A stretch of DNA of 64,000 nucleotides, from contig NZ_JAKENF010000001.1 in assembly GCF_021491355.1 (NCBI RefSeq), positions 1 to 64,000 on the forward strand, given 5' to 3'. Every line of letters begins with the position of its first letter. The stretch's first letter is position 1. This DNA comes from Alitabrizicola rongguiensis. GTDB taxonomy: Bacteria > Pseudomonadota > Alphaproteobacteria > Rhodobacterales > Rhodobacteraceae. The position numbers and the translations under genes were made by a program. Below the pieces are notes generated by a model. It ran no database searches. It was not told the origin of the DNA and was given only the letters and a program-made list of their open reading frames with translations. Below are positions 54,095 through 62,900 of this stretch, piece after piece.

Positions 54095-54871
54095 TCAGGC
54101 GCGCTTTCGCACCGGCGCGCGCTTCGCCGCCGCCCAGTCTGCTGCTGCCTGGCCGAAGGCCGTGAAGAGCGGCCGCGAGACGGGATCGTCGGCAGCGTTC
54201 CATTCCGGATGCCACTGCACCGAAAGGGTGAAGCCTGGCGCGCCATCGACATAGATCGCCTCAGGCGTGCCATCGGGCGCATGACCATCGACAACGATGC
54301 GGGCGCCAGGCTGCTTGATGCCCTGGCCATGCAGCGTGTTGGTCATCACTTCTTCCGCGCCCATCAGCCGGTGAAAGACCCCGCCTTGGGTGAAACGGAC
54401 GGCATGGCGAAGTGCGAACTTTTCGTCGAGCGTGCCGTCGGGCGGCATGCGGTGGTTCATCCGGCCCGGCAGTTCGCGGATCTCGGCGTAAAGCGTGCCG
54501 CCCATGGCCACGTTCACCTCCTGGAAGCCACGGCAAATGCCGAGGAAGGGTTGCCCCCGCTCGACACAAGCACGGATCAGGGGCAGCGTGATACGGTCGC
54601 GGGCGCGGTCGAAGGTGCCGTGCGCCTCGGTTTCTTCCTCGCCGTATTCCTCGGGGTGGACGTTGGGGCGCCCCCCGGTCAGCAGGAACCCGTCGCAGGT
54701 GTCAAGCAGGTCCTCGACCGAGACAAGATCGGGGTCGGCGGGAATGATGAGCGGCAGGCCGCCCGCCACATGGGAGACCGCGCACATGTTCATCGTGCCA
54801 CCACCATGGATGGGGTAGGTTTCGTTCAGCAGAGCGCGGTTGCCGATGATGCCTATAACGGGGCGCGACAT
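54095..54871 (-). CDS. Class I amidotransferase-like peptidase C26 (PuuD type)
   Basis: A 258-residue gamma-glutamyl-gamma-aminobutyrate hydrolase-like enzyme. The catalytic triad is Cys113 in LGICRGFQEVNV, His221 and Glu223 in QWHPEW. N-terminal PVIGIIGNRALLNETYPIHGGG fits the family. Members cleave gamma-glutamyl amides in putrescine breakdown or related amine catabolism. An AAAGGA ribosome site precedes the ATG at 54871. No other putrescine genes are nearby, so the substrate is open. It is on the same strand and 120 bp downstream of malate synthase. Confidence 0.85.
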   Translation of the reverse strand: MSRPVIGIIGNRALLNETYPIHGGGTMNMCAVSHVAGGLPLIIPADPDLVSVEDLLDTCDGFLLTGGRPNVHPEEYGEEETEAHGTFDRARDRITLPLIRACVERGQPFLGICRGFQEVNVAMGGTLYAEIRELPGRMNHRMPPDGTLDEKFALRHAVRFTQGGVFHRLMGAEEVMTNTLHGQGIKQPGARIVVDGHAPDGTPEAIYVDGAPGFTLSVQWHPEWNAADDPVSRPLFTAFGQAAADWAAAKRAPVRKRA

Positions 54872-54923
54872 GACCAAATCCTTTGTCCGTGACAGAGGAT
54901 AAGCCTCGAATTGGGCGGAAAGA

Positions 54924-54949
54924 AGGGCCAATGCGCGCACACTGGCCCT
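54924..54949 (-). terminator. Possible hairpin after malate synthase gene
   Basis: A 7-bp stem AGGGCCA with TGGCCCT and a 12-nt loop lies 43 bp past the glcB stop and before the peptidase start. The loop is long and no T-run follows, so this is weak evidence for termination. Confidence 0.35.
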
Positions 54950-54991
54950 GCAATCAAGCAGATGTGCAGGAAAGCAGCAGCTTCGTGGGCC

Positions 54992-57145
54992 TCAGCCCGC
55001 GAGTTCCGCCTTCCGGCGCTGGCGATAGGCGTGCAAGAGCGGCTCGGTATAGCCCGAGGGCTGGTTCAGCCCCTCGAAGACCAGCGCATGCGCGGCCTTG
55101 AAGGCGAGACCGTCGAAGGAGGGCGCCATAGGCACATAAGCCGGATCGCCGGCATTTTGGCGGTCGACCATCTCGGCCATCTTCTTCAGCGCCGTCTCGA
55201 CCTGCTCCTCGGAGACGACGCCGTGATGGATCCAGTTCGCCAGATGCTGGGACGAGATGCGGAGCGTAGCGCGATCCTCCATCAGCCCGACATCGTTCAT
55301 GTCGGGGACCTTGGAACAACCGATGCCCTGATCAATCCAGCGGACAACATAACCGAGGATGCCCTGGCAGTTGTTCTCGACCTCGCGAATGATCTGCGCA
55401 GGCGTCCAGCGGCGGTAGCTGGCAAGCGGAATCTCCAGAACCGTATCGACATAGGCGCGGCGGCCACCCTTCTTGAGCCTCTCCTGCACCGCCTTCACGT
55501 CGACCTTGTGGTAATGGAGCGCGTGCAGCGTCGCCGCGGTCGGCGACGGCACCCAGGCGCAGTTGGCGCCGGCCATGGGGTGCTCGATCTTCTGCTGCAG
55601 CATGGCCGCCATCAGGTCGGGCATGGCCCACATGCCCTTGCCGATCTGCGACCGCCCCGCAAGACCGCATTCTAGGCCGATATCGACGTTCTGGTTCTCG
55701 TAGGCGAGGATCCAGGACTTGCGCTTGATGAAGTCCTTGCGGCTGAAGGGGCCGGCCTCCATCGAGGTGTGAATCTCGTCGCCGGTCCGGTCGAGGAAAC
55801 CGGTATTGATGAAGGCAACGCGGTGGCGCGCGGCACGGATGCATTCCTTTAGGTTGACCGAGGTGCGGCGCTCCTCGTCCATCACCCCGATCTTGACGGT
55901 GTAACGAGGCAGGCCCAGCACCTCTTCGACGCGGGTGAATGTCTCGTCGGCGAAGGCGACTTCCTCGGGCCCGTGCATCTTGGGCTTCACCACATAGACC
56001 GAGCCGAGCGTGGCGTTGCGCGGGCCTTCGGTCTTTTGCAGGTCGTGAAGCGCGATCATCACGGTGATCATTGCGTCCATCAGCCCCTCGGGGATTTCCG
56101 AGCCGTCGGGCAAGAGGATCGCCGGGTTGGTCATGAGGTGGCCGACATTGCGCACCCAGAGCAGCGCGCGGCCCTTGAGCGTTAGCGCCGAGCCGTCCGG
56201 CGCGACATAGGTGCGGTCACCGTTCAGCCGGCGCGTCATCGCCTGCCCGCCCTTCTGGAAGGTCTCGGTCAGGTCGCCCTTCATCAGGCCCAGCCAGTTG
56301 GCATAGGCCAGCACCTTGTCCTCGGCATCGACGCAGGCGACGGAATCCTCGCAATCCATGATCGCCGAGACCGCGCTTTCGATCACCACATCGGCAAGGC
56401 AGGCCTGATCGCGCGCGCCGATGAAATGCGCCCGGTCGAAGACCAGTTCGACATGCAGGCCGTTGTTGCGCAGCAGCACCGCATCCGGCGCGCGCGGATT
56501 GCCGCGGTAGCCCACGAATTTCGACGGCTCGACCAGCGGCAGGTCATCGACCAGCAACTGGCCGTCCTTCACATAGTAGCGCCGCACGTCGCCGTGGCTC
56601 GCGCCCTGGATCGGGAAGGCCTCGTCGAGAAAGACGCGGACACGGGTCACGACCCGCGCGCCCCGGCCCCGCTCATAGCCGCCGGGCGGCGGCGGGGAGC
56701 CCATGGCATCGGTCCCGTAGAGACAATCGTAAAGCGATCCCCACCGGGCGTTCGCCGCGTTCAGCGCATAGCGGGCGTTGTTGATCGGCACGACCAGTTG
56801 CGGCCCCGGAACGCTGGCGATCTCGGGGTCGATGCCGGTGGTGTCGATGGTGAAATCGGGGCCTTCGGGCAGCAGGTAGCCGATTTCGGTCAGGAAGGCG
56901 CGATAAGCAGCGGGGTCGTGTGCCTGATTGGCACGTGCCCGGTGCCAGGCGTCGATCTGTGCCTGAAGGTCATCCCGCCTGGCGAGCAGGGCGCGGTTCT
57001 TGGGGGCAAGATCTCGCGTCAGCGCGGCCAGGCCAGACCAGAAACGGGCAGGCTCGATACCGGTGCCGGGCAGTGCCTGCTCTTCCACGAAGGCGGCCAA
57101 ATGCCCGTCGACCTGCAGACCGTCCCTATTCACGCGCTCTGCCAT
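54992..57145 (-). CDS. glcB: Malate synthase G
   Basis: A 717-residue monomeric malate synthase, the usual isoform G length of about 720. It condenses glyoxylate and acetyl-CoA to malate. Visible family features include [58 protein letters not shown], and [22 protein letters not shown], which holds the active-site arginine region. GGAGG lies five bases before the ATG at 57145. No isocitrate lyase is in the window, so the glyoxylate may come from glycolate, allantoin or elsewhere. Confidence 0.96.
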   Translation of the reverse strand: MAERVNRDGLQVDGHLAAFVEEQALPGTGIEPARFWSGLAALTRDLAPKNRALLARRDDLQAQIDAWHRARANQAHDPAAYRAFLTEIGYLLPEGPDFTIDTTGIDPEIASVPGPQLVVPINNARYALNAANARWGSLYDCLYGTDAMGSPPPPGGYERGRGARVVTRVRVFLDEAFPIQGASHGDVRRYYVKDGQLLVDDLPLVEPSKFVGYRGNPRAPDAVLLRNNGLHVELVFDRAHFIGARDQACLADVVIESAVSAIMDCEDSVACVDAEDKVLAYANWLGLMKGDLTETFQKGGQAMTRRLNGDRTYVAPDGSALTLKGRALLWVRNVGHLMTNPAILLPDGSEIPEGLMDAMITVMIALHDLQKTEGPRNATLGSVYVVKPKMHGPEEVAFADETFTRVEEVLGLPRYTVKIGVMDEERRTSVNLKECIRAARHRVAFINTGFLDRTGDEIHTSMEAGPFSRKDFIKRKSWILAYENQNVDIGLECGLAGRSQIGKGMWAMPDLMAAMLQQKIEHPMAGANCAWVPSPTAATLHALHYHKVDVKAVQERLKKGGRRAYVDTVLEIPLASYRRWTPAQIIREVENNCQGILGYVVRWIDQGIGCSKVPDMNDVGLMEDRATLRISSQHLANWIHHGVVSEEQVETALKKMAEMVDRQNAGDPAYVPMAPSFDGLAFKAAHALVFEGLNQPSGYTEPLLHAYRQRRKAELAG

Positions 57146-57301
57146 GCTGCCCTCCGGAAGTTCGGTATGCCATAGCATTCAATAGCGGTTTCTGACCGAC
57201 CGGTGCAACCGCCGCAGTGCGGGGATTGCCTTGGCTGGCCGAAATCATCTTTCGGGGTTGCAAGCGAATTCGGGGCGTTGGTCAGTCCCGCGCGAGAAAA
57301 G

Positions 57302-57319
57302 CTTAGCTTATCAGCTAAG
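57302..57319. promoter_or_regulatory. ArsR-type operator ahead of the SRPBCC cassette
   Basis: A perfect CTTAGCT-TATC-AGCTAAG dyad lies 43 bp before the ArsR-like start, with further TTAGCTT copies at about 57321-57327 and 57354-57360, the latter directly before the ATG. This arrangement suits autorepression by the ArsR-like protein. Confidence 0.65.
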
Positions 57320-57361
57320 TTTTAGCTTGCGCGACTCGCGATAACGGAAATAGTTAGCTTT

Positions 57362-57724
57362 ATGGCCAAGCATGACCCTGACCTCTCCCTGCTGTTCCAG
57401 GCGCTTTCCGACCCGACGCGGCGATCGATCCTGTCACGGTTGATGGAGGGACCGGCCCCCGTCTCGGTTCTGGCGGAACCGACGGGTATGGCGCTGCCGA
57501 CCGTGCTGCGCCACCTGTCGGTGTTGGAGGATGCCCGGCTGATCGAGACCGAGAAGACCGGGCGCACGCGGCTCTGCCGGGCACGCCCGACCGCGCTTCA
57601 GGCAGCGACTGCCTGGCTCGATGACCAACGCCGCATCTGGGAGGCGCGGACTGACCGGCTCGAGGCACTCCTGGAGACATTGCAGGACAAGGGTGAGGCT
57701 GATGAAGATCGACCCGGAACGTGA
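57362..57724 (+). CDS. ArsR-family winged-helix regulator
   Basis: A 120-residue regulator. The ALSDPTRRSILSRLMEGPAPVSVLAEPTGMALPTVLRHLSVLEDARLIETEKTGR region, read as helices in order, is the ArsR winged helix. It lacks the CxC metal site of ArsR/SmtB sensors and belongs to the type found ahead of SRPBCC/AHSA1 genes. It overlaps the first SRPBCC gene by 23 bp. Autoregulation through AGCTAAG-type repeats is likely. The inducer is unknown. Confidence 0.85.
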   Translation: MAKHDPDLSLLFQALSDPTRRSILSRLMEGPAPVSVLAEPTGMALPTVLRHLSVLEDARLIETEKTGRTRLCRARPTALQAATAWLDDQRRIWEARTDRLEALLETLQDKGEADEDRPGT

Positions 57725-58214
57725 CCTCGTGATCGAGCGGTTGCTGATGGCGCCGCCATCCCTTGTCTGGCGCTGCTGGACCGAGCCGGACCTGTTCCGC
57801 CAGTGGTACGCGCCAAAGCCGATGCAGTTGACGGCGGTGGAACTGGAACTGCGAGCCGGTGGTCGATTCTTCATGGAAATGACCGGACCGGACGGGCAGC
57901 GGATGCCGAATGAAGGCTCGTTCCTTGTCGTCGAGCCGGAGTCGAAGATTGTCTTCACCGACCTGATGACCCAGGATTTCTCGCCGGTCGAGAAGGTGAG
58001 CGACGACTTCGGCCCGGCCTTCACCGCGGTCATCTCCTTTGCTCCAGAGGGCACAGGCACCCGCTATCGCGCCGTGGCCCGACATGCCTCGGCCAGAGAG
58101 GCAAAGATCAATCTCGATATGGGCTTCGAACAGGGCTGGGGCATCCAGGCCGCCCAACTGGAAGCACTTCTTGCGAAGATGGAGGAAACAGATGATCGCG
58201 CCATTCAACCCTGA
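57702..58214 (+). CDS. SRPBCC/AHSA1-domain protein, copy 1
   Basis: A 170-residue START/AHSA1-fold protein: RLLMAPPSLVWRCWTEPDLFRQWYAPKP at the start, LRAGGRFFMEMTGPDG in the middle and the C-terminal helix MGFEQGWGIQAAQLEALL. These proteins have a hydrophobic ligand cavity; most have no known reaction. It starts within the ArsR gene (23-bp overlap) and overlaps copy 2 by 23 bp. The first two copies are the most alike (WRCWTEP shared). Confidence 0.82.
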   Translation: MKIDPERDLVIERLLMAPPSLVWRCWTEPDLFRQWYAPKPMQLTAVELELRAGGRFFMEMTGPDGQRMPNEGSFLVVEPESKIVFTDLMTQDFSPVEKVSDDFGPAFTAVISFAPEGTGTRYRAVARHASAREAKINLDMGFEQGWGIQAAQLEALLAKMEETDDRAIQP

Positions 58215-58671
58215 TCTCGATCTTGAGATCAACCGCCTCCTGAAGGCGCCCGTCGCCAAGGTCTGGCGGTGCTGGACCGAGCCCGAACTGGTGAAGCAGT
58301 GGTTTACACCGAAGCCGGTCGTGACGCGTGATGTCGAGATCGACCTGCGGCCCGGCGGTCGGTTCCACACGGTCATGGTGATGGTCGATGGCAGCGAGCA
58401 TCCAGGCGAGGGCTGCTTTCTCGACATTGAATTCGAACGGCGGCTGGTTTGGACCGACACGCTTGAGGCAGGCTTTCGGCCGGCGACATCTGCAATGTTC
58501 GGCTTCACGGGCTGCATCTTGATGCATCCCGAGGATGGCGGCACCCGCTACATTGCCCGTGCCATCCATGGAAAGCGCGAAGTGGCCCGGCAGCACGAGG
58601 AAATGGGCTTCCACGAGGGGTGGGGAACGGTGGCGCAACAGCTGGAAGCCTTCGCGAGGACACTGGCATGA
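58192..58671 (+). CDS. SRPBCC/AHSA1-domain protein, copy 2
   Basis: A 159-residue START/AHSA1-fold protein: INRLLKAPVAKVWRCWTEPELVKQWFTPKP, DLRPGGRFHTVM and the final helix MGFHEGWGTVAQQLEAFA. It is closely related to copy 1, consistent with tandem duplication. A GGAGGA ribosome site lies ahead of the ATG inside copy 1. Its stop overlaps copy 3 by four bases. Confidence 0.82.
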   Translation: MIAPFNPDLDLEINRLLKAPVAKVWRCWTEPELVKQWFTPKPVVTRDVEIDLRPGGRFHTVMVMVDGSEHPGEGCFLDIEFERRLVWTDTLEAGFRPATSAMFGFTGCILMHPEDGGTRYIARAIHGKREVARQHEEMGFHEGWGTVAQQLEAFARTLA

Positions 58672-59111
58672 CCGAGGATCGCCAGATCACTCTGAGCCGT
58701 CTGATCCGCGCACCGCAATCAAGGGTCTGGCAGGCATGGACCGATCCCCAATTGCTTCCGCAATGGTTCGGCCCCGAGGGATATTCCTGCCAGACGAAGG
58801 AAATCGACCTGCGGGAAGGTGGTGTCTGGCGCTTCGACATGATCGGCCCCGACGGAAAGGTCTGGGCCAATCGCCACCGCATAACCCGGCATGATCCAGA
58901 GCGAAGGATCGAATTCATCCTCGACAGCGATGACGATGCTTCGCCTCGGATGCAGGTGGTGGTGACGATGGAGCCGGAGGCAGACGGCACGCGACTGACC
59001 CAGGTGATGACCTTTCCCGACGCCGCGATGCGCGACGGCGCCATCAGTTTCGGCGCGGTCGAATTGGGCAAGACCACGCTCTCCAAGCTGGCGCGGCTGG
59101 TCGAAGCGTGA
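58668..59111 (+). CDS. SRPBCC/AHSA1-domain protein, copy 3
   Basis: A 147-residue START/AHSA1-fold protein: LSRLIRAPQSRVWQAWTDPQLLPQWFGPEG, DLREGGVWRFDMIGPDG and a shorter C-terminus with MTFPDAAMRDGAISFG. It is more distant from copies 1 and 2 than they are from each other. The ATG overlaps the copy 2 stop (ATGA). A hairpin follows, so it closes the ArsR-SRPBCC operon. Confidence 0.82.
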   Translation: MTEDRQITLSRLIRAPQSRVWQAWTDPQLLPQWFGPEGYSCQTKEIDLREGGVWRFDMIGPDGKVWANRHRITRHDPERRIEFILDSDDDASPRMQVVVTMEPEADGTRLTQVMTFPDAAMRDGAISFGAVELGKTTLSKLARLVEA

Positions 59112-59139
59112 AGAGGGCCCGATACTCGCGGGCTTGACG

Positions 59140-59166
59140 GCGCCCGCCCGCCGTTTCAGCGGGCGC
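59140..59166. terminator. Hairpin between SRPBCC operon and DUF2256 gene
   Basis: An 8-bp stem GCGCCCGC with GCGGGCGC and an 11-nt loop lies between the convergent ends, its right part inside the last codons of the DUF2256 gene. It probably serves transcription from both sides, but no long T-run is present. Confidence 0.5.
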
Positions 59167-59314
59167 TCGGGCCGCGCCTTTCGGAGCGGCAGCGATCCGA
59201 GCAGTATTTCACCTCGTCCCAGATCTTGGCCCATGCCTTGCGCCAGGCGAAAGGCCGGCCACAGCTGACGCAGATCTTCGAGGGAAGTTCGGCCTTCCGG
59301 CGCATCTTGGGCAT
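59156..59314 (-). CDS. DUF2256 zinc-ribbon miniprotein
   Basis: A 52-residue protein. It has the DUF2256 core KICVSCGRPFAWRKAW and VKYCSDRC, in which two CxxC-like cysteine pairs (Cys15-x2-Cys18 and Cys38-x3-Cys42) could hold one zinc ion. The C-terminus is basic. Family function is unknown. The ATG at 59314 opens the only reading frame that gives this conserved sequence. It is convergent to the SRPBCC operon and divergent from pepN, so it is its own unit. Confidence 0.82.
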   Translation of the reverse strand: MPKMRRKAELPSKICVSCGRPFAWRKAWAKIWDEVKYCSDRCRSERRGPSAR

Positions 59315-59441
59315 GGCTTCCTCACTTTAGGACTTAGGTACTGACAAGATCGTTCTAGAACGCGACCTGCGGCAGGAAAGCCGGGCGAATGCTTGCACCC
59401 GCCGCCCGGGCGACTAGGGTTAGGGGCTCCGGAGGAAAACC

Positions 59442-62006
59442 ATGACCGAAGCGCCGACGATCCGCCTTTCCGACTATCAGCCCTTCACCCACCGCATCGA
59501 GCAGGTCGAACTGACCTTCCGTTTGCATCCCACCGCGACGAAGGTGATGGCGAGGATGACGCTGGAGCCCAATCCGGCGCGACCGGGCCCGCAGGATCTG
59601 CGGCTGGATGGCGAGAAGCTTCGGCTTCTGTCGCTTCGGATCGACGGCAAAGGGGCGATATTCCACCAGGACGGCACCGGTCTGACAGTGCCCGCGAGCG
59701 CGCTGCCCGCCGGTCGCTTCACCCTGGAGACCGAGGTCGAGATCGCGCCGGAAGGGAATACCGCGCTGGAAGGGCTCTACATGTCGAATGGCATGTATTG
59801 CACGCAATGCGAGGCCGAGGGCTTCCGAAAGATTACCTTCTATCCCGACCGCCCCGACGTGATGGCGCCGTTCCGCGTGCGGATCGAAAGCGACCTGCCG
59901 GTGCTCCTGTCGAATGGCAACCCTGCGGGCCGGGGCGAGGCGTGGGCGGAATGGGACGATCCCTGGCCGAAGCCCTCCTACCTCTTCGCGCTGGTGGCGG
60001 GTGATCTCATCGCTCATCCCGACCGCTTCACCACCGTCTCGGGGCGTGATGTCGAGCTGAACATCTGGGTCCGAAAGGGTGACGAGGGGAAATGCGCCTA
60101 TGCGATGGAGGCGCTGAAACGCTCGATGGCCTGGGACGAGCGCACCTATGGCCGTGAATACGACTTGGACATCTTCAACATCGTCGCCGTCGATGACTTC
60201 AATATGGGGGCGATGGAGAACAAGGGCTTGAACATCTTCAACTCGAAGTATGTTTTGGCCCTGCCCGAGACCGCGACCGACGACGACTTTGCCCGGATCG
60301 AGTCGATCATCGCGCATGAGTATTTTCATAACTGGACCGGCAACCGCATCACCTGCCGCGACTGGTTCCAGCTGTGCCTGAAAGAGGGGCTGACCGTTTT
60401 CCGCGACCAGCAATTCTCGGCCGACATGCGCTCAGGCCCAGTGAAGCGGATCGAGGACGTGCTGACCCTCCGCGCCCGGCAGTTCCGCGAGGATAACGGG
60501 CCGCTGGCCCATGCCGTCCGGCCCGACCATTACGTCGAGATCAACAACTTCTACACGGCCACCGTCTACGAGAAGGGGGCCGAGGTCATCGGAATGCTGA
60601 AACGGCTGGTGGGCGAGGCCGGCTACAAGGCGGCGCTCGACCTCTATTTCGACCGCCATGACGGCGAGGCGGCGACGATCGAGGACTGGCTTAAGGTCTT
60701 CGAGGATGCGACGGGCCGCGACCTGGCCCAATTCAAGCGATGGTACACGGAAGCCGGAACGCCACGCCTTTCGGTGACCGAGCACTGGCAGGACGGCACC
60801 TATCGACTGACGTTCCGCCAGACGAACCCGCCAACACCGGGCGAACCACTCAAGCGCCCGAAGGTCATCCCGATCGCGATTGGCCTGCTCAATCCGAATG
60901 GCGCCGAGGTCTTGCCGACCACGGTTCTGGAAATGACCGAGGCCGAACAGAGCTTTGTCTTCAAGGATATGGCGACGAAACCCATCCCCTCGATCCTGCG
61001 CGGTTTCTCGGCACCGGTCATCCTCGAGCGCGAGGTCAGCCCCGAGGAACGCGCCTTCCTCCTTGCCCATGATACCGACCCCTTCAACAAATGGGAGGCG
61101 GGCCGGGCACTGGCCAAGGACGTGATGGCGCGCATGGTGACCGAGGGAGCCCAGCCGGGGCCGGACTGGCTGGATGCGCTGGCGCGGGTGGCGCAGGACG
61201 AAAGCCTCGACCCCGCCTTCCGCGCGCTGGCGCTGCGCCTGCCCGGTGAGGACGACATGGCGCAGACGCTGCACGATGCCGGTGTCACCCCCGATCCCGA
61301 TCGCATCCACGCCGCCCGTCGCCGCATGGGCGAGGCGCTGGCGCGACACCTCGCCTCCGCCCTGCCCCGGCTGATCGAATCCATGGCGGAGCCCGGCCCC
61401 TTCACTCCCGAAGCACGGGCGGCCGGGAGGCGGGCGCTGCGGCTGGTGCTTCTGGGGCTTCAGTCCCGTCTCGACGATGGCGCGCGCGCTGCCGCCGCCT
61501 TCCGCACCGCCGACAACATGACCGAACAGGTCGGCGCGCTCGCCTGCCTGCTGGAGAATCGCCGGGGTGAGGCCGAGCTTCAGGCCTTTGAGTCGCAGTG
61601 GCGACATGACCGGCTGGTGATGGACAAATGGTTCTCGCTGCAGATCCTCTGCGCCGAACCGGCGCGGGCTGCCGAGGTCACGGACCGCCTGACCCGTCAC
61701 CCAGATTTCGACTGGAAGAACCCCAACCGCTTCCGTTCCGTAATCGGCGCGCTGTCCGGCAACCATGCCGGTTTCCACAAGTCCGACGGTTCTGCCTACC
61801 GGCTTGTGGCGGACTGGCTGATGCGACTCGATCCGCTGAACCCGCAGACAGCGGCCCGGATGTCGACCGCCTTCGAGACCTGGGGGCGCTACGATGCCGA
61901 TAGACAGGCGCTGATCCGGGTGGAGCTGGAACGCATCATGCAGGCGCCGGACCTCAGCCGCGATCTGGCCGAGATGGCGGGACGCATGTTGGGCGTCACC
62001 GACTAG
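59442..62006 (+). CDS. pepN: Aminopeptidase N (M1 family)
   Basis: An 854-residue zinc aminopeptidase, close to the usual length of about 870. It has the GAMEN substrate motif (about 255-260) and the zinc site HEYFH (292-296) with the third ligand Glu315 in CLKEG. It removes N-terminal residues from peptides in the cytoplasm. A GGAGGA ribosome site precedes the ATG. It stands alone between a divergent miniprotein gene and a convergent SLT gene. Confidence 0.95.
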   Translation: MTEAPTIRLSDYQPFTHRIEQVELTFRLHPTATKVMARMTLEPNPARPGPQDLRLDGEKLRLLSLRIDGKGAIFHQDGTGLTVPASALPAGRFTLETEVEIAPEGNTALEGLYMSNGMYCTQCEAEGFRKITFYPDRPDVMAPFRVRIESDLPVLLSNGNPAGRGEAWAEWDDPWPKPSYLFALVAGDLIAHPDRFTTVSGRDVELNIWVRKGDEGKCAYAMEALKRSMAWDERTYGREYDLDIFNIVAVDDFNMGAMENKGLNIFNSKYVLALPETATDDDFARIESIIAHEYFHNWTGNRITCRDWFQLCLKEGLTVFRDQQFSADMRSGPVKRIEDVLTLRARQFREDNGPLAHAVRPDHYVEINNFYTATVYEKGAEVIGMLKRLVGEAGYKAALDLYFDRHDGEAATIEDWLKVFEDATGRDLAQFKRWYTEAGTPRLSVTEHWQDGTYRLTFRQTNPPTPGEPLKRPKVIPIAIGLLNPNGAEVLPTTVLEMTEAEQSFVFKDMATKPIPSILRGFSAPVILEREVSPEERAFLLAHDTDPFNKWEAGRALAKDVMARMVTEGAQPGPDWLDALARVAQDESLDPAFRALALRLPGEDDMAQTLHDAGVTPDPDRIHAARRRMGEALARHLASALPRLIESMAEPGPFTPEARAAGRRALRLVLLGLQSRLDDGARAAAAFRTADNMTEQVGALACLLENRRGEAELQAFESQWRHDRLVMDKWFSLQILCAEPARAAEVTDRLTRHPDFDWKNPNRFRSVIGALSGNHAGFHKSDGSAYRLVADWLMRLDPLNPQTAARMSTAFETWGRYDADRQALIRVELERIMQAPDLSRDLAEMAGRMLGVTD

Positions 62007-62077
62007 CAGCTACGGATAAAGAAAACCCCCGGCCGGTTGTCCGGACGGAGGCTTGCCTGCTCGACGTTCTTTTGCGC

Positions 62078-62686
62078 TCAGAGCGCGGCCATGACCCGCT
62101 TCTTGGGCTGGCAATATTCCTGCGCCCGGGTCCAGGCCGCCATATCGGCGCGCTTGGAGGCATTGCGGAACGGCGCCCAGTCGCGACCGAGGCCCTGAGC
62201 CCCGTTGCCGGCAACCATGCCATCGCGCTGCACCTGCACTGAGGCGATCTTGATCGCGCAGGCGAGGTTCTCGCTCCCATCCTTCAGCGCCGCCGTGCTC
62301 TTGGCATCGCAGCCATACTGGCGCGCGGTCTGCGGGGAAATCTGCAGAAGCCCGATCCAGCGCCCGCCGCCGCCCGAGGCAGCCGGGTTCCAGGTGCTTT
62401 CATGCTTGGCCAGAGCCGAGAAAACGCCCGTCCAGAACGCTTCGCGTTCGGCTTCGGTCGCATGGGTGTAGCCGGGGCACCAGGTATTTATGTCGCCCGG
62501 GACAAGGGCGGGAAGGTTCGCCGCGTCTTCGTCGATCGCCGCGAGGGCTGTCTTGGTCCAGACGGTTGCTTCGGGCCGGTGATCCCACCGCATGGGTGGA
62601 AGCGTGGAAGTGGTCTTGTCGGCGCAGCCCATCGGCAACGCGAGAATCGCACCCAGAAGTACCGCTCTGGTCAGTTTGAAAGCCAT
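62078..62686 (-). CDS. Lytic-transglycosylase-like (SLT-fold) lipoprotein
   Basis: A 202-residue envelope protein. The lipoprotein signal ends ALPMGC with Cys21 for lipidation. The SLT-like core has Glu96 in ALAKHESTWNP, a plausible catalytic acid, followed by GRWIGLLQISPQTARQYGC, the family GLMQI-type motif. It should cleave or bind peptidoglycan glycan strands at the outer membrane. The start at 62686 is chosen because the lipobox then sits at residue 21. It is convergent with pepN. Confidence 0.8.
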   Translation of the reverse strand: MAFKLTRAVLLGAILALPMGCADKTTSTLPPMRWDHRPEATVWTKTALAAIDEDAANLPALVPGDINTWCPGYTHATEAEREAFWTGVFSALAKHESTWNPAASGGGGRWIGLLQISPQTARQYGCDAKSTAALKDGSENLACAIKIASVQVQRDGMVAGNGAQGLGRDWAPFRNASKRADMAAWTRAQEYCQPKKRVMAAL

Positions 62687-62900
62687 TACCCAGCCTGTTG
62701 TCGCATCGCGCCCCAAACGCGACCGGGCGAATTGGCCCGGATCAAGTCACTCACGCAACCCTTCAAACCGAAACAATCCGTGCGTCGGCGATTCTTTGCC
62801 CGTCGCCGGTTTTGGCCTCTGCGAGAATCCGCCCATGCGCCCACCCTTGCCCCTAGACCTGCGCCTGCCTTAAAAGATCGCGAACCTTTCGGAGACGCCC

